Notes under the pieces: generated by a model | Database searches by the model: none | What the model was told of the DNA's origin: nothing | The model's input: the letters and a program-made list of their open reading frames with translations, nothing else | NCBI GenBank assembly: GCA_900318355.1 | Contig: ONKE01000035.1 | Coordinates: 1 to 47,647, forward strand | Reading direction: 5' to 3' | Length of the DNA: 47,647 nt | From: an uncultured Bacteroidales bacterium | Lineage (GTDB): Bacteria; Bacteroidota; Bacteroidia; Bacteroidales; UBA932 | In this document: positions 25,050 through 34,162 of the stretch, piece by piece | How positions within the stretch are numbered: the stretch's first letter is position 1 | How the letters are laid out: every line of letters begins with the position of its first letter | Translations under genes and position numbers: made by a program

Positions 25050-25061
25050 CCTCATTTCCTG

Positions 25062-25069
25062 CAAAAATA
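25062..25069 (-). promoter_or_regulatory. -7 promoter element of the CapA-like gene
   Basis: Minus-strand TATTTTTG. Its predicted transcription start (about 25055-25058) coincides with the ATG at 25055. It lies back to back with the SPOR-gene -7 at 25083-25090. Confidence 0.6.
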
Positions 25070-25082
25070 AGGATAATTTCGT

Positions 25083-25090
25083 TATTTTTG
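25083..25090 (+). promoter_or_regulatory. -7 promoter element of the SPOR lipoprotein gene
   Basis: TATTTTTG, perfect TAnnTTTG. The predicted start is near 25096, about 20 nt before the ATG at 25116. Only 13 bp separate it from the divergent CapA-gene -7. Confidence 0.6.
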
Positions 25091-25115
25091 CACATTGTAC
25101 ATTAATCTTGGAAAC

Positions 25116-25631
25116 ATGAGACGTTATATCCTTCTCCCGCTCCTTGTTGCATCCGTGCTCGCTACGGGCTGTGATGCCTTCCGCAAGCTTGCAGGCCGTC
25201 CCACGGCTTCTGAAATAGAAGCCAGGCGAGTAGCCATGCTCCAGGAGCAGCAGCTTCTGGAACAGGCCAGGATTGACTCTCTCGAAAGGGTGCGCAAGGC
25301 CCTCGCCGACTCGCTCGCCGTCCTCGACTCGCTCAAGCAGCTCAGCGGCACAATCCTCAACCCCTCCGCCATGGGCGGGCTCTACACCACCAAGCTCGAT
25401 TCGCGCTACTACATCATAGTCGGAGCCTTCACCTACCGGCCCAATGCTGAAAAGCTTCTGTCAAGGGTCCAGAAATCCGGATATGATGCCACCCTCATCT
25501 GCTTCAGGAACGGCTACCATGCCGTAGGCCTGTGTCAGACAGACAATCTCAACGCCGCTCTCCGTTCGCTGAAAAAGGTGAAGGGCGAACCGTTCTGCCC
25601 CGTTGACGTGTGGATTCTGGTCAACGAATGA
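25116..25631 (+). CDS. SPOR-domain lipoprotein
   Basis: 171 residues from ATG 25116 (MRRYILLPLLVASVLATGC, lipobox LATGC region with Cys19). A short coiled-coil stretch (about 28-75, rich in Gln, Glu and Leu) leads to a SPOR domain (about 92-170) with 'YYIIVGAFTYRPNAEKLLSRVQ' and 'VDVWILVNE'. SPOR domains bind denuded glycan strands of peptidoglycan, typically at division sites. The stop overlaps the ATG of the M28-like gene by 4 bp, so the two products are made together. Confidence 0.88.
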   Translation: MRRYILLPLLVASVLATGCDAFRKLAGRPTASEIEARRVAMLQEQQLLEQARIDSLERVRKALADSLAVLDSLKQLSGTILNPSAMGGLYTTKLDSRYYIIVGAFTYRPNAEKLLSRVQKSGYDATLICFRNGYHAVGLCQTDNLNAALRSLKKVKGEPFCPVDVWILVNE

Positions 25632-26956
25632 AAAGGCTGCTGACCATCCTCGCCTTCCTTGCCGTCCTGCCGGCGGCCGCCCAATACAGGAGCGGCTATG
25701 CCGACCTTGACGACAGCCCGACCGTGCGCCAGCTAAGGGAACATGTGTCTTTCCTGGCATCGGCCGCCCTCGAAGGACGCCGGGCCGGCTCTCCCGGAGA
25801 GGCCGAGGCCGCCGACTATCTGCGCCAGGCCCTGGAGTCGGCCGGAGTGGAGATGCTCTCGGGGTCGAAGGGCGACGTTTTCGGCATCTCACGTGCCTCA
25901 GACACGCTTTCTTCCCGCAATGTCTTCGGCGTGGTCCAAGGCTACGACCCCGTCCTGCGCGACCGCTACATCGTGGTCGGCGCGCGTCTCGACAACCTCG
26001 GCACCAACGTTCTTACCGTCGACGGCGAGCCCGTTACCCAGACATATTATGGCGCCAACGGCAACGCATCCGGCCTGGCCATGCTCGTCGAACTGGCCCG
26101 CAAGGTTGCCGGACGTTCCGTCCTGTTCCGCCGCAGCGTGGTGTTTGTCGGTTTCGGGGCCTCATGCGAAGGCTTTGCCGGCGCGTGGTATTTTCTCAAC
26201 CGTTCCTTCGCCGGACGTGACGCCGTCGACGCCATGATCAACCTCGACATGCTCGGGGCGGGGGATGGCTTCTACGCCTACACCGGCTCCAACAAAGACC
26301 TCAACCTGCTTCTGGCCTCGATGGAGCGTCAGCTGACTCCAATAGTCCCGCAAGTGACTGCGGCCGAGCCATATCCTTCCGACCACAGGGCCTTTTACAG
26401 CGGCGAAGTGCCGTCCGTGTTCTTCACCACCGGGCATTATGCCGAGCACGACACCCCACGCGACACCCCCTCCATCCTGGACTACGACAAGATGGAACTC
26501 GAGTTGGAATACATCTTCCTCTTCCTCGAAGAGCTTGCTTCGCGGGACGACGCCCCTTCCTTCAGGCAGGACATCCAGGCGGAAGTGCCGGCCAAGACCG
26601 TGTCCTACTACGACTGCGATGTGCCGCCGGTGTTCCTTAAGCGCCTGGGCCTCAGAGGCTTCATGGAAAGATGGGTCTATGCCTACCTGCGCTATCCCCA
26701 GGCCGCCGTGGAGCAGGGCATACAGGGCCGCGTCCATGTCCAGCTGCGTATCGACAGCAAGGGCAAGGTGTGCGACGTGCATGTCGTGAAGGGGGTGGAC
26801 CCGCTTCTGGACGAAGAGGCCGAGCGCGTCATAAAGGCATCCCCCGACTGGAAGCCGGGGCGTGTGGGCGGCAAGCCCGTCGACTGCGTGATCACCTTGC
26901 CGGTCGACTTCATCCTCGAGAAAAAAAGCAAAACGAAAATAGGAATCAAAAGATAA
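25628..26956 (+). CDS. M28-fold protein lacking metal ligands, fused to a TonB C-terminal domain
   Basis: 442 residues from ATG 25628; a Sec signal (MKRLLTILAFLAVLPAAAQ) sends it to the periplasm. Residues 30-325 follow the zinc aminopeptidase M28 layout, but key positions differ from the family pattern. 'VVGARLDNLG' has Arg120 where the first His ligand belongs, 'GANGNASG' has Gly145 for the bridging Asp, and 'GASCEGFAG' has Ser179-Cys180 for the Glu-Glu pair. Asp207 ('INLDMLG') and His253 ('SDHRAF') remain. Residues about 356-430 are a TonB_C-like domain ('YPQAAVEQGIQGRVHVQLRID'). It is most likely a non-catalytic binding protein; the partner may be the SPOR lipoprotein encoded just upstream. 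Confidence 0.82.
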   Translation: MKRLLTILAFLAVLPAAAQYRSGYADLDDSPTVRQLREHVSFLASAALEGRRAGSPGEAEAADYLRQALESAGVEMLSGSKGDVFGISRASDTLSSRNVFGVVQGYDPVLRDRYIVVGARLDNLGTNVLTVDGEPVTQTYYGANGNASGLAMLVELARKVAGRSVLFRRSVVFVGFGASCEGFAGAWYFLNRSFAGRDAVDAMINLDMLGAGDGFYAYTGSNKDLNLLLASMERQLTPIVPQVTAAEPYPSDHRAFYSGEVPSVFFTTGHYAEHDTPRDTPSILDYDKMELELEYIFLFLEELASRDDAPSFRQDIQAEVPAKTVSYYDCDVPPVFLKRLGLRGFMERWVYAYLRYPQAAVEQGIQGRVHVQLRIDSKGKVCDVHVVKGVDPLLDEEAERVIKASPDWKPGRVGGKPVDCVITLPVDFILEKKSKTKIGIKR

Positions 26957-26959
26957 GTC

Positions 26960-29725
26960 ATGGACTATAATTTCAGGGAAATTGAACGCAAGTGGCAGGC
27001 CCGTTGGGCCGCCGAACATACCTACAAGGCGGTGGAAGACCCTTCCCGCCCGAAATACTACGTGTTGGACATGTTCCCGTATCCTTCCGGAGCGGGCCTT
27101 CACGTAGGACACCCGCTGGGTTACATAGCCAGCGACATTTTCTCGCGCTACAAGCGCCTGAAGGGCTTCAACGTTCTCCATCCCATGGGCTACGACGCCT
27201 TCGGGCTTCCGGCGGAGCAATATGCCATCCAGACCGGCCAGCATCCCGAGAAGACGACCACCCAAAACGTCGCCCGCTATCGCAGCCAGCTCGACAGGAT
27301 AGGCTTCTCATATGACTGGGACAGGGAAGTGCGCACCTGCGACCCTGCCTATTACAAATGGACCCAGTGGGCGTTCCTGAAGATGTTCGGCAGCTACTAT
27401 GACCTCGATGCCGACAAGGCCATGCCTATAGAAAGCCTGGTCGCCAAGTTCGAAGCCGGCGGCACGGAAGGCGTGCATGCCGCGTGCGGAAAGGAAATGA
27501 GTTTCTCCGCCGAGGAATGGCGTGCGATGAGCCCGGCCCAGCAGAGCAAGACCCTGATGAACTGGCGCATAGCCTATCAGGGCGAGACGGCAGTCAACTG
27601 GTGCCCGGCCCTCGGGACCGTTCTCGCCAACGACGAGGTCAAGGACGGGCTTTCCGTCCGCGGCGGCCATCCGGTCGAGCAGAAGATGATGACCCAGTGG
27701 CAGCTTCGCGTCTCAGCCTATGCCGAGCGCCTTCTGGATTCGCTGGATCGCCTCGACTGGACCGACTCCCTCAAGGAAATGCAGCGCAACTGGATAGGCA
27801 AGTCCGAAGGAACGGAGGTCACTTTCAATGTCGAAACTGACGGCAAGACCACTCCAGTGGTCATTTTCACCACCCGCGTCGACACCATTTTCGGCGTGAC
27901 CTTCATGGTCCTTGCCCCCGAAAGCCCCCTCACTCCTCTTCTGACCGCCCAAAGCCGCAAGGCCGAGGTCGAAGAGTATCTTTCCGAAGTCAAGAAGAAG
28001 ACCGAGCGCGAAAGGATATCCGAGACCAAGTCGGTTACTGGCGTATTCTCCGGTTCTTACGGAATCAATCCGCTGACCGGCGAGAAGGTTCCTGTGTGGA
28101 TTTCCGAATATGTCCTCGCTGGCTACGGTACCGGCGCCATCATGGCCGTTCCGGCCCACGACAGCCGCGACTATGCATTCGCCCGCAAATTCGGCTTGGA
28201 GGTCCGTCCCATCATCGAAGGCTGCGACGTTTCCGAGTCCTCCTTCGATGCCAAGGAAGGCAAGATGTGCAACTCCGGTTTCCTCGACGGCATGGATGTA
28301 AAAGTGGCGATAGAGGCTGCCAAGGACTATGTCGAGGCCAAGGGCCTGGGACGCCGCAAGGTCAATTTCCGTCTTCGCGACGCCATCTTCTCGCGCCAGC
28401 GCTACTGGGGCGAGCCCTTCCCTATATATTATAAGGACGGCATTCCCACTCCGCTTCCCGAGAGCGCACTCCCGCTCACCCTTCCGGAAGTGAGCGAATT
28501 CAAGCCCACCGAGGCAGGGGAGCCGCCGCTTGCGCGCGCAAAGGATTGGACCTACGACGGCTGGCCGCTTGAGACGAGCACCATGCCCGGTTTTGCCGGC
28601 TCGAGCGCCTACTATCTCCGCTACATGGACCCTCACAACGACAGCGCCCTGGTAAGCCGCGAGGCAAATGACTATTGGCGCAGCGTCGACCTCTACATCG
28701 GCGGCACCGAACATGCCACCGGCCACCTGATCTACAGCCGTTTCTGGAACAAGTTCCTCTACGACCTCGGCTGCGTGTGCGAAGACGAGCCTTTCCGCAA
28801 GCTGGTCAACCAGGGCATGATCCAGGGACGTTCCAACTTCGTCTACCGTGTCGTTGGCACCAACCGCTTCGTCTCCCTAGGCCTCAAGGACGGCTACAAG
28901 ACCCAGGAAATCCACGTCGACGTCAATATAGTCCATAACGACAGGCTCGACCTGGAAGCCTTCCGTGCATGGCGTCCCGAATTCGCCGACGCCGAGTTCA
29001 TCCTCGAAGACGGCCAGTACATCTGCGGCTGGGCCATAGAGAAGATGAGCAAGTCGATGTTCAACGTCGTCAATCCCGACGAGGTCTGCGACAACTACGG
29101 CGCCGACACTCTCCGTCTCTACGAGATGTTCCTCGGCCCCATCGAGCAGAGCAAGCCCTGGGACACCAAGGGAATCGACGGCGTGAGCCGCTTCCTCCGC
29201 AAGTTCTGGCGCCTTTTCTACGACGGTGACAAGTTCCTCGTCACCGATGAAGAGCCCACAGCAGCCGAACTCAAAACCCTCCACCGCCTTATCGGCAAGG
29301 AGCAGGAAGACATCGAAGCGTTCTCCTACAACACCACCATCAGCGCATTCATGATCGCCGTCAGCGACCTGACCGACCGCAAATGCAGCAAGCGTTCGGT
29401 CCTCGAGCCGCTGGTAGTGCTTCTTTCCCCGTTCGCTCCCCATATGGCGGAGGAACTCTGGCATGCCCTGGGCAACGAAGGAAGCGTGGCCGATGCCACT
29501 TTCCCCGAATATAATGCAGCCTACACCGTCGAGGACAACGTGACCTATCCGGTGTCATTCAACGGCAAGATGCGCTTTACCGTGGAACTACCCAAGTCCA
29601 TGTCTCCGGCCGATGTCGAGGCACATGTCCGCTCGCTGGACCAGACCGCCCGCTACGTCGGCGACCAGAATATCGTCAAGATGATCGTCGTTCCCGGAAG
29701 GATTGTTAACGTTGTTGTGAAATGA
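26960..29725 (+). CDS. leuS: Leucyl-tRNA synthetase
   Basis: 921 residues. A class I synthetase that charges tRNA-Leu. The HIGH motif is 'HVGH' (48-51) in '[14 protein letters not shown]', and KMSKS is intact near residue 695 ('KMSKSMFN'). The CP1 editing domain shows '[13 protein letters not shown]' and '[11 protein letters not shown]', so proofreading should work. A bacterial insertion carries '[16 protein letters not shown]' before KMSKS, as in other Bacteroidota LeuRS. It starts 3 bp after the M28-like gene and its stop overlaps the first yitT-like gene by 4 bp. Confidence 0.96.
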   Translation: MDYNFREIERKWQARWAAEHTYKAVEDPSRPKYYVLDMFPYPSGAGLHVGHPLGYIASDIFSRYKRLKGFNVLHPMGYDAFGLPAEQYAIQTGQHPEKTTTQNVARYRSQLDRIGFSYDWDREVRTCDPAYYKWTQWAFLKMFGSYYDLDADKAMPIESLVAKFEAGGTEGVHAACGKEMSFSAEEWRAMSPAQQSKTLMNWRIAYQGETAVNWCPALGTVLANDEVKDGLSVRGGHPVEQKMMTQWQLRVSAYAERLLDSLDRLDWTDSLKEMQRNWIGKSEGTEVTFNVETDGKTTPVVIFTTRVDTIFGVTFMVLAPESPLTPLLTAQSRKAEVEEYLSEVKKKTERERISETKSVTGVFSGSYGINPLTGEKVPVWISEYVLAGYGTGAIMAVPAHDSRDYAFARKFGLEVRPIIEGCDVSESSFDAKEGKMCNSGFLDGMDVKVAIEAAKDYVEAKGLGRRKVNFRLRDAIFSRQRYWGEPFPIYYKDGIPTPLPESALPLTLPEVSEFKPTEAGEPPLARAKDWTYDGWPLETSTMPGFAGSSAYYLRYMDPHNDSALVSREANDYWRSVDLYIGGTEHATGHLIYSRFWNKFLYDLGCVCEDEPFRKLVNQGMIQGRSNFVYRVVGTNRFVSLGLKDGYKTQEIHVDVNIVHNDRLDLEAFRAWRPEFADAEFILEDGQYICGWAIEKMSKSMFNVVNPDEVCDNYGADTLRLYEMFLGPIEQSKPWDTKGIDGVSRFLRKFWRLFYDGDKFLVTDEEPTAAELKTLHRLIGKEQEDIEAFSYNTTISAFMIAVSDLTDRKCSKRSVLEPLVVLLSPFAPHMAEELWHALGNEGSVADATFPEYNAAYTVEDNVTYPVSFNGKMRFTVELPKSMSPADVEAHVRSLDQTARYVGDQNIVKMIVVPGRIVNVVVK

Positions 29726-30648
29726 CACTGAAAAAGGTACTGGCCACTGTCGGCGACTACGCGCTCCTGTCGATCGGAACCCTGCTGTACTGCCTTGCCT
29801 GGGATTCGTTCCTGATTCCTAACGGCATCGCGAGCGGCGGACTGACCGGCGCCTGCACCATCCTGCAGTTCGCTACCGGAATCCCGGTGTCCATATCCTT
29901 TGTCATCGCCAACGCCGTCTTGCTCGGCATCGGATTCCTGGTTATGGGCAATGCGTTCGGCATGCGCACGATATGGTGTATAGCCCTGTCTACCATTTTG
30001 TTTCGCGTGTTGCCGGAGTTTCCTGTCCTGGCCGCAGTCGAAGGACAGCCGCTCTATATAAGCGAAAAGGTGCTCGTGCCGATTATCGGCGGCCTTCTGG
30101 AGGCGGCCGGCATAGCGCTGATCTTCTTCCGCGGCGGCAGCACCGGCGGTACCGATATCGTGGCCCTGATTCTCAACAAGTTCTGGCCCGTGTCGCCCGG
30201 AAAGGTGTTCATGTACACCGACCTGTTCATCATCGCGACCGTCCTTCTGATTCCGGGCTATTCGCTCCAGGACATGATCTACGGCTACTTGGCAATGATC
30301 ACCTTCTCCCTGGCGATAGATGGTATCCTCATGGGCAGCAAGACCTCCGTACAGGTGCTCATTTTTTCGAGCCGCTACAATGAGATTGCCGACTACATCA
30401 TCCACGAGATGGACCGCGGCGTAACAGCCCTCAAATCGGTAGGCTGGTACACCCAGCAGGATACCAAGGTCCTTCTTATCGTAGTCCGCAAGACCCAGCT
30501 CCCCGAACTTACGCGTGCCGTAAAGGAAATCGACAAGCGCGCGTTCGTGAGCGTCTCGCAGGCCAGCAGCGTCTACGGGGAAGGATTCGAAGAGATAAAG
30601 ACCGGTCCGTCGGCGCGCCGCCGCCGCTACGGTTCAATTAACCAATAG
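29722..30648 (+). CDS. YitT family membrane protein (copy 1)
   Basis: 308 residues. Five or six hydrophobic helices fill about 5-205 (DUF161/YitT_membrane), including the conserved '[12 protein letters not shown]' and '[14 protein letters not shown]' glycine motifs. A cytoplasmic DUF2179 domain occupies about 225-290 ('[19 protein letters not shown]' then '[14 protein letters not shown]'). The transported solute, if any, is unknown for the family. It is translationally coupled to leuS by ATGA and followed after 14 bp by a second copy. It ends in a basic stretch (ARRRRYGS). Confidence 0.9.
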   Translation: MTLKKVLATVGDYALLSIGTLLYCLAWDSFLIPNGIASGGLTGACTILQFATGIPVSISFVIANAVLLGIGFLVMGNAFGMRTIWCIALSTILFRVLPEFPVLAAVEGQPLYISEKVLVPIIGGLLEAAGIALIFFRGGSTGGTDIVALILNKFWPVSPGKVFMYTDLFIIATVLLIPGYSLQDMIYGYLAMITFSLAIDGILMGSKTSVQVLIFSSRYNEIADYIIHEMDRGVTALKSVGWYTQQDTKVLLIVVRKTQLPELTRAVKEIDKRAFVSVSQASSVYGEGFEEIKTGPSARRRRYGSINQ

Positions 30649-30662
30649 TATTATCCAATTAC

Positions 30663-31628
30663 ATGGCAGAGATTAAAAAGTCGGTCTGGACACATGTCAA
30701 AGAGTATTTCCTGGTCACGCTCGGAATCCTTCTCTACGTGACCGGATGGTCCATTTTCCTGGTTCCCAACAACCTTGTCGGAGGCGGAGTATCTGGTGTC
30801 TGCTCCATCATCCAGTATGCGACCGGATTCAAGATGGGTTATTCCTATTTCCTGATCAACGCAGTGCTCCTTCTTGCGGCCCTGGCCATTCTTGGGTCCA
30901 GTTTCGGGGCCAAGACCGTATATGCCATCGTTATCGCCTCCATCGGGCTGAACGTCCTGCAGGGCGCAATCCCCCAGCCGATAATCGAGGCCCTGGCGCT
31001 CCAGAACGGAAAATTGATGTCCACCATCATGGGCGGCATCATGGTCGGAGTCGGAATTGGAATTACCATGTCGGTAGGCGGCAGCACGGGCGGAACGGAT
31101 ATCATCGCCCTGATCGTGGGCAAATACCGCAATGTCTCTCCGGGGCGTATGATTCTCGCGATGGATGTGGTGATCATCCTGTCTTCGCTTCTGGTTCCTT
31201 CCTACACGTCCGACGGCCAGCTGGTCGGATGGGCCGACAAGATCACAACCGTAGTCTACGGTCTTCTCCTTGTGACGGTCAACAGCTACGTTCTCGACCT
31301 CTATCTCTCCGGTTCCCGCCAGAGCGTCCAGCTTTTCGTCCTTTCGCGCAAGCATGCCGAGATCGCCGACGCCATCACCCACGACCTCCACAGGGGAGTG
31401 ACGGTGCTTTCGGGAAAGGGCTGGTACACCAAGCATGAAGCGAGCGTCCTGATGGTGATTACCCGCAAGACGGACCTCAATCTGATGCTCCGTTACATTA
31501 AAATGATAGACCCCGACGCCTTCCTTTCGGTGTCCCTGGTGACCGGAGTTTACGGCAAAGGTTTTGACACGATTAAAACCGGAGGATTTCAGCCTATTCC
31601 CAAGAAAGTTGAAGAAAATGCCGAATAA
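30663..31628 (+). CDS. YitT family membrane protein (copy 2)
   Basis: 321 residues with the same layout as the preceding gene: a YitT membrane domain (about 18-225) with 'GGGVSGVCSIIQYATGF' and '[15 protein letters not shown]', then DUF2179 (about 240-310) with 'DLHRGVTVLSGKGWYT'. The two neighbours are clear paralogues and probably arose by tandem duplication, with strong divergence since. They may act as a heteromer (inference). A perfect inverted repeat follows 57 bp after the stop. Confidence 0.9.
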   Translation: MAEIKKSVWTHVKEYFLVTLGILLYVTGWSIFLVPNNLVGGGVSGVCSIIQYATGFKMGYSYFLINAVLLLAALAILGSSFGAKTVYAIVIASIGLNVLQGAIPQPIIEALALQNGKLMSTIMGGIMVGVGIGITMSVGGSTGGTDIIALIVGKYRNVSPGRMILAMDVVIILSSLLVPSYTSDGQLVGWADKITTVVYGLLLVTVNSYVLDLYLSGSRQSVQLFVLSRKHAEIADAITHDLHRGVTVLSGKGWYTKHEASVLMVITRKTDLNLMLRYIKMIDPDAFLSVSLVTGVYGKGFDTIKTGGFQPIPKKVEENAE

Positions 31629-31685
31629 TCGCGTTATTTTTCAAGAATTAATAAAAAAAATCATAGGGTAAATTAAAATTCGTTT

Positions 31686-31708
31686 GGGGTTAACCGCTGG
31701 TTAACCCC
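31686..31708 (+). terminator. Perfect inverted repeat, probable terminator of the yitT operon
   Basis: GGGGTTAACC, spacer gct, GGTTAACCCC form a perfect 10-bp stem. It is followed by ttaatt rather than a long T-run, and by a third direct half-copy (aattaacccc, 31711-31720). The structure suits a terminator, but the symmetric GGTTAACC core could also be a protein-binding site for the surface-protein gene 75 bp downstream. Confidence 0.5.
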
Positions 31709-31783
31709 TTAATTAACCCCCTTTATTTTACTTTGTAAAACGAATTAAGTCCCCAAGACTGCAAAATCTCTAATCGAACGTTT

Positions 31784-34135
31784 ATGAGAAAGTCTGTTCT
31801 GGCCGTTTTGGCCGTCGCGATGATCCTTGCCTCCTGCGTTTCCGGCGGGGAGAAGGATATTGCCGTCAGAAAGATTTCCATCGAGCCTTCCGAGCTCAAG
31901 GTTTCCATCGGATTTACCAAGCCGCTTACGGCTGTGGTCGAGCCTGAAAACGCCGACTATCTCTATGTGGAGTGGAAGTCCTCCGACCCTTCGATCGCCC
32001 AGGTTTCCAAACGCGGCACCGTCAAGGGTATTGCCGTGGGTACGGCTACGGTGACAGCCTCGGTCGGCGGCGTATCCGCAACCTGCACCGTTACGGTATC
32101 CGAGCGTTCCGCTCCGGTGAGCGGCGTCGTCGTTTCGCCCGAGACCCTCTCGGTCGGCCTTAACGGCACCGGCGAGGTCTCCGCCAAGGTCGAGCCTGAA
32201 GACGCCGCCAATGAAAACGTCACCTGGTCCTCGAGCAACACTCAGATTGCCACGGTCGACGAGAACGGCGTCGTGACCGGCGTCGCGATCGGCGAATGCG
32301 ACATCATCGCCACGTCCGAAGACGGCGGTTTCACCGACAAGTGCCATGTCACCGTCAGCGTGATTCCTATTGAAAAGATTTACTTCTTCAACGGCGGCGA
32401 CAACACCATCGTGGCCGAGCAGGGCTCCAACCAGACCCTCCTGGTGGCCTTCGAGCCGGAGAATGCATCCTTGACGAATCTTACCTGGACCACCGACGAC
32501 GCCTCCCTCGCAACCGTCGAGTCGGAAGGCAAGGCTCAGGGCAAGGTGACCTTCGCCAGCGGCAAGTTCGGCCCGGTCGTCATTACCGCCAAGGCCGAAG
32601 ACGGTTCCGCCGTCAGCCAGACCTTCTTCGTAAAGGGTGCTCAAGAACTCTACAACGCCCCTTCGGGCAATGCCTACGCCGGCCGCAGAGTCAAATACTC
32701 ATTCAACAGCGCCTACTACACCCAGGCTTCCGGAATTTCCTGGAAGATCGGCGACAAGACCATCCAGGGCTCCGAGGCTGAATTCGCCTTCGAATCCGGC
32801 GGCGACGCTTCCGTAGTCCTTTCTGCCACCTATGGCGGAAAGCCCATCAACGTCACGTTCCCTGTCAAGGTTGAGGAATGGTACATCAACGTAACCCTCG
32901 AAGACAAATACATTAACCCCCGCAACACCTATCCGGTGTTCAACAAGGAGCAGACCAAGGCCTACTTCATCACCCGCGGCGACAAGGACAACGGCGCCCG
33001 CAGGCTCTACGAGATCGACCTCGAAGGCCGCAAGCTCGGCTGGTACTACGACATCAACGACCCCAAGCACGACAACGGCGGCGACATCTGCGTCAACCCC
33101 AACACCGGCGACGTGATATGCTCCAACCAGACCAAGGTCTTCTGCATAAAGCCCGACGGTACGGCCAAGTGGACGCTCGACGTTGCCAACGACGTTTCCG
33201 GCGCCACTTCCGGAACGAGCGGCTCCGCCACCTCGTCCTTCTACGGCTGCGGCCCTGCGATGAGCAACGACTGCTCGGTAATCTTCGCTCCTATTGTCAA
33301 CAAGTTCTTTGCCCTCGATGCCGCTACCGGCCAGATCCTCGACACCTTCACCAACGGCGGACAGGGCCATATCCAGTATGCCGTCTACGGCAACGACAAC
33401 CTGGTAATCCACTACGACAGGGTGAGCGGCGAAAACGCCATCCGCTTCTGCCACTTCTCCGGCGGCAAGTTCGTCCAGGACGGCGACATCAATTCCCCGC
33501 TTACCAGCGAAAAGGGCAGCCAGCTTACTGATATTTGCGCTCCTGCGATCAACAAAGACCAGAGCGTGGCCTACTTCTCCGGCAGCCACGGACGTATTCT
33601 CGCCCTGGATCTGCGCAACCGTTCCGTCATCGGAATCGCCACCCCTGCAAATGGCAGCGGCGACGCCTATATCATGCAGCCCACCCTTACCGATGACGGC
33701 CGCATGCTGATTCCTACCCAGGTCGGCGCTTCTATCATGGGAGGCGACCTGTCGAAGAACTTCACCTCGACCTCTATCTGGACGAAGGCCTACAACGCCG
33801 GCGTCGCGGGTATCTTCAACTTCATGGTAATCGGCTGCGACACTGAAGGCAACGGCTACTTCTTCGTCAACGGTGGTTCCGGTGGCCTGACGGGCTTCTG
33901 CGAGGTTACCAAGGACTATGAGATGAGGGTAATCGCGCCTCTGGCCGCCAAGATCAACGAATATCAGGCCGTATTCAACTTCTGCGACGGCTATCTTGTC
34001 ACCGGCGGCGGTCCCAACAGCGGCAATGCGGTCATCCTCGTCCGCTGCATCGACGCCAAGCGCGGCAACGGCTGGTCAGGCGCCGGCGGCGATGTCTGCG
34101 CGACCAAGAACGCCAACATAGTTTATGCACAATAA
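31784..34135 (+). CDS. Big_2-stalk surface lipoprotein with C-terminal propeller
   Basis: 783 residues. The signal MRKSVLAVLAVAMILASC has lipobox LASC. Three Ig-like Big_2 units (about 28-105, 110-195, 197-290) and a PKD-like segment (about 300-370) form a stalk. From about residue 378 ('NPRNTYPVFNKEQTKAYFITRG') to the end runs a repeated beta-propeller-type domain with PQQ-like strands, closing with 'GWSGAGGDVCATKNANIVY'. The same C-terminal domain is found in the next gene on a different stalk. It has no SusC/SusD partner here. Probable role: surface binding of a polymer or host factor (inference). Codon use is GC-rich throughout. Confidence 0.85.
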   Translation: MRKSVLAVLAVAMILASCVSGGEKDIAVRKISIEPSELKVSIGFTKPLTAVVEPENADYLYVEWKSSDPSIAQVSKRGTVKGIAVGTATVTASVGGVSATCTVTVSERSAPVSGVVVSPETLSVGLNGTGEVSAKVEPEDAANENVTWSSSNTQIATVDENGVVTGVAIGECDIIATSEDGGFTDKCHVTVSVIPIEKIYFFNGGDNTIVAEQGSNQTLLVAFEPENASLTNLTWTTDDASLATVESEGKAQGKVTFASGKFGPVVITAKAEDGSAVSQTFFVKGAQELYNAPSGNAYAGRRVKYSFNSAYYTQASGISWKIGDKTIQGSEAEFAFESGGDASVVLSATYGGKPINVTFPVKVEEWYINVTLEDKYINPRNTYPVFNKEQTKAYFITRGDKDNGARRLYEIDLEGRKLGWYYDINDPKHDNGGDICVNPNTGDVICSNQTKVFCIKPDGTAKWTLDVANDVSGATSGTSGSATSSFYGCGPAMSNDCSVIFAPIVNKFFALDAATGQILDTFTNGGQGHIQYAVYGNDNLVIHYDRVSGENAIRFCHFSGGKFVQDGDINSPLTSEKGSQLTDICAPAINKDQSVAYFSGSHGRILALDLRNRSVIGIATPANGSGDAYIMQPTLTDDGRMLIPTQVGASIMGGDLSKNFTSTSIWTKAYNAGVAGIFNFMVIGCDTEGNGYFFVNGGSGGLTGFCEVTKDYEMRVIAPLAAKINEYQAVFNFCDGYLVTGGGPNSGNAVILVRCIDAKRGNGWSGAGGDVCATKNANIVYAQ

Positions 34136-34162
34136 TGATTTACTAATCTAATAATCACAAAA

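Noticed and set aside
31629-31783. Possible CRISPR or tandem repeat from the three GGTTAACC-like half-sites
   Set aside because: Only three half-sites within 35 bp and no repeat-spacer pattern; a palindrome explains them.
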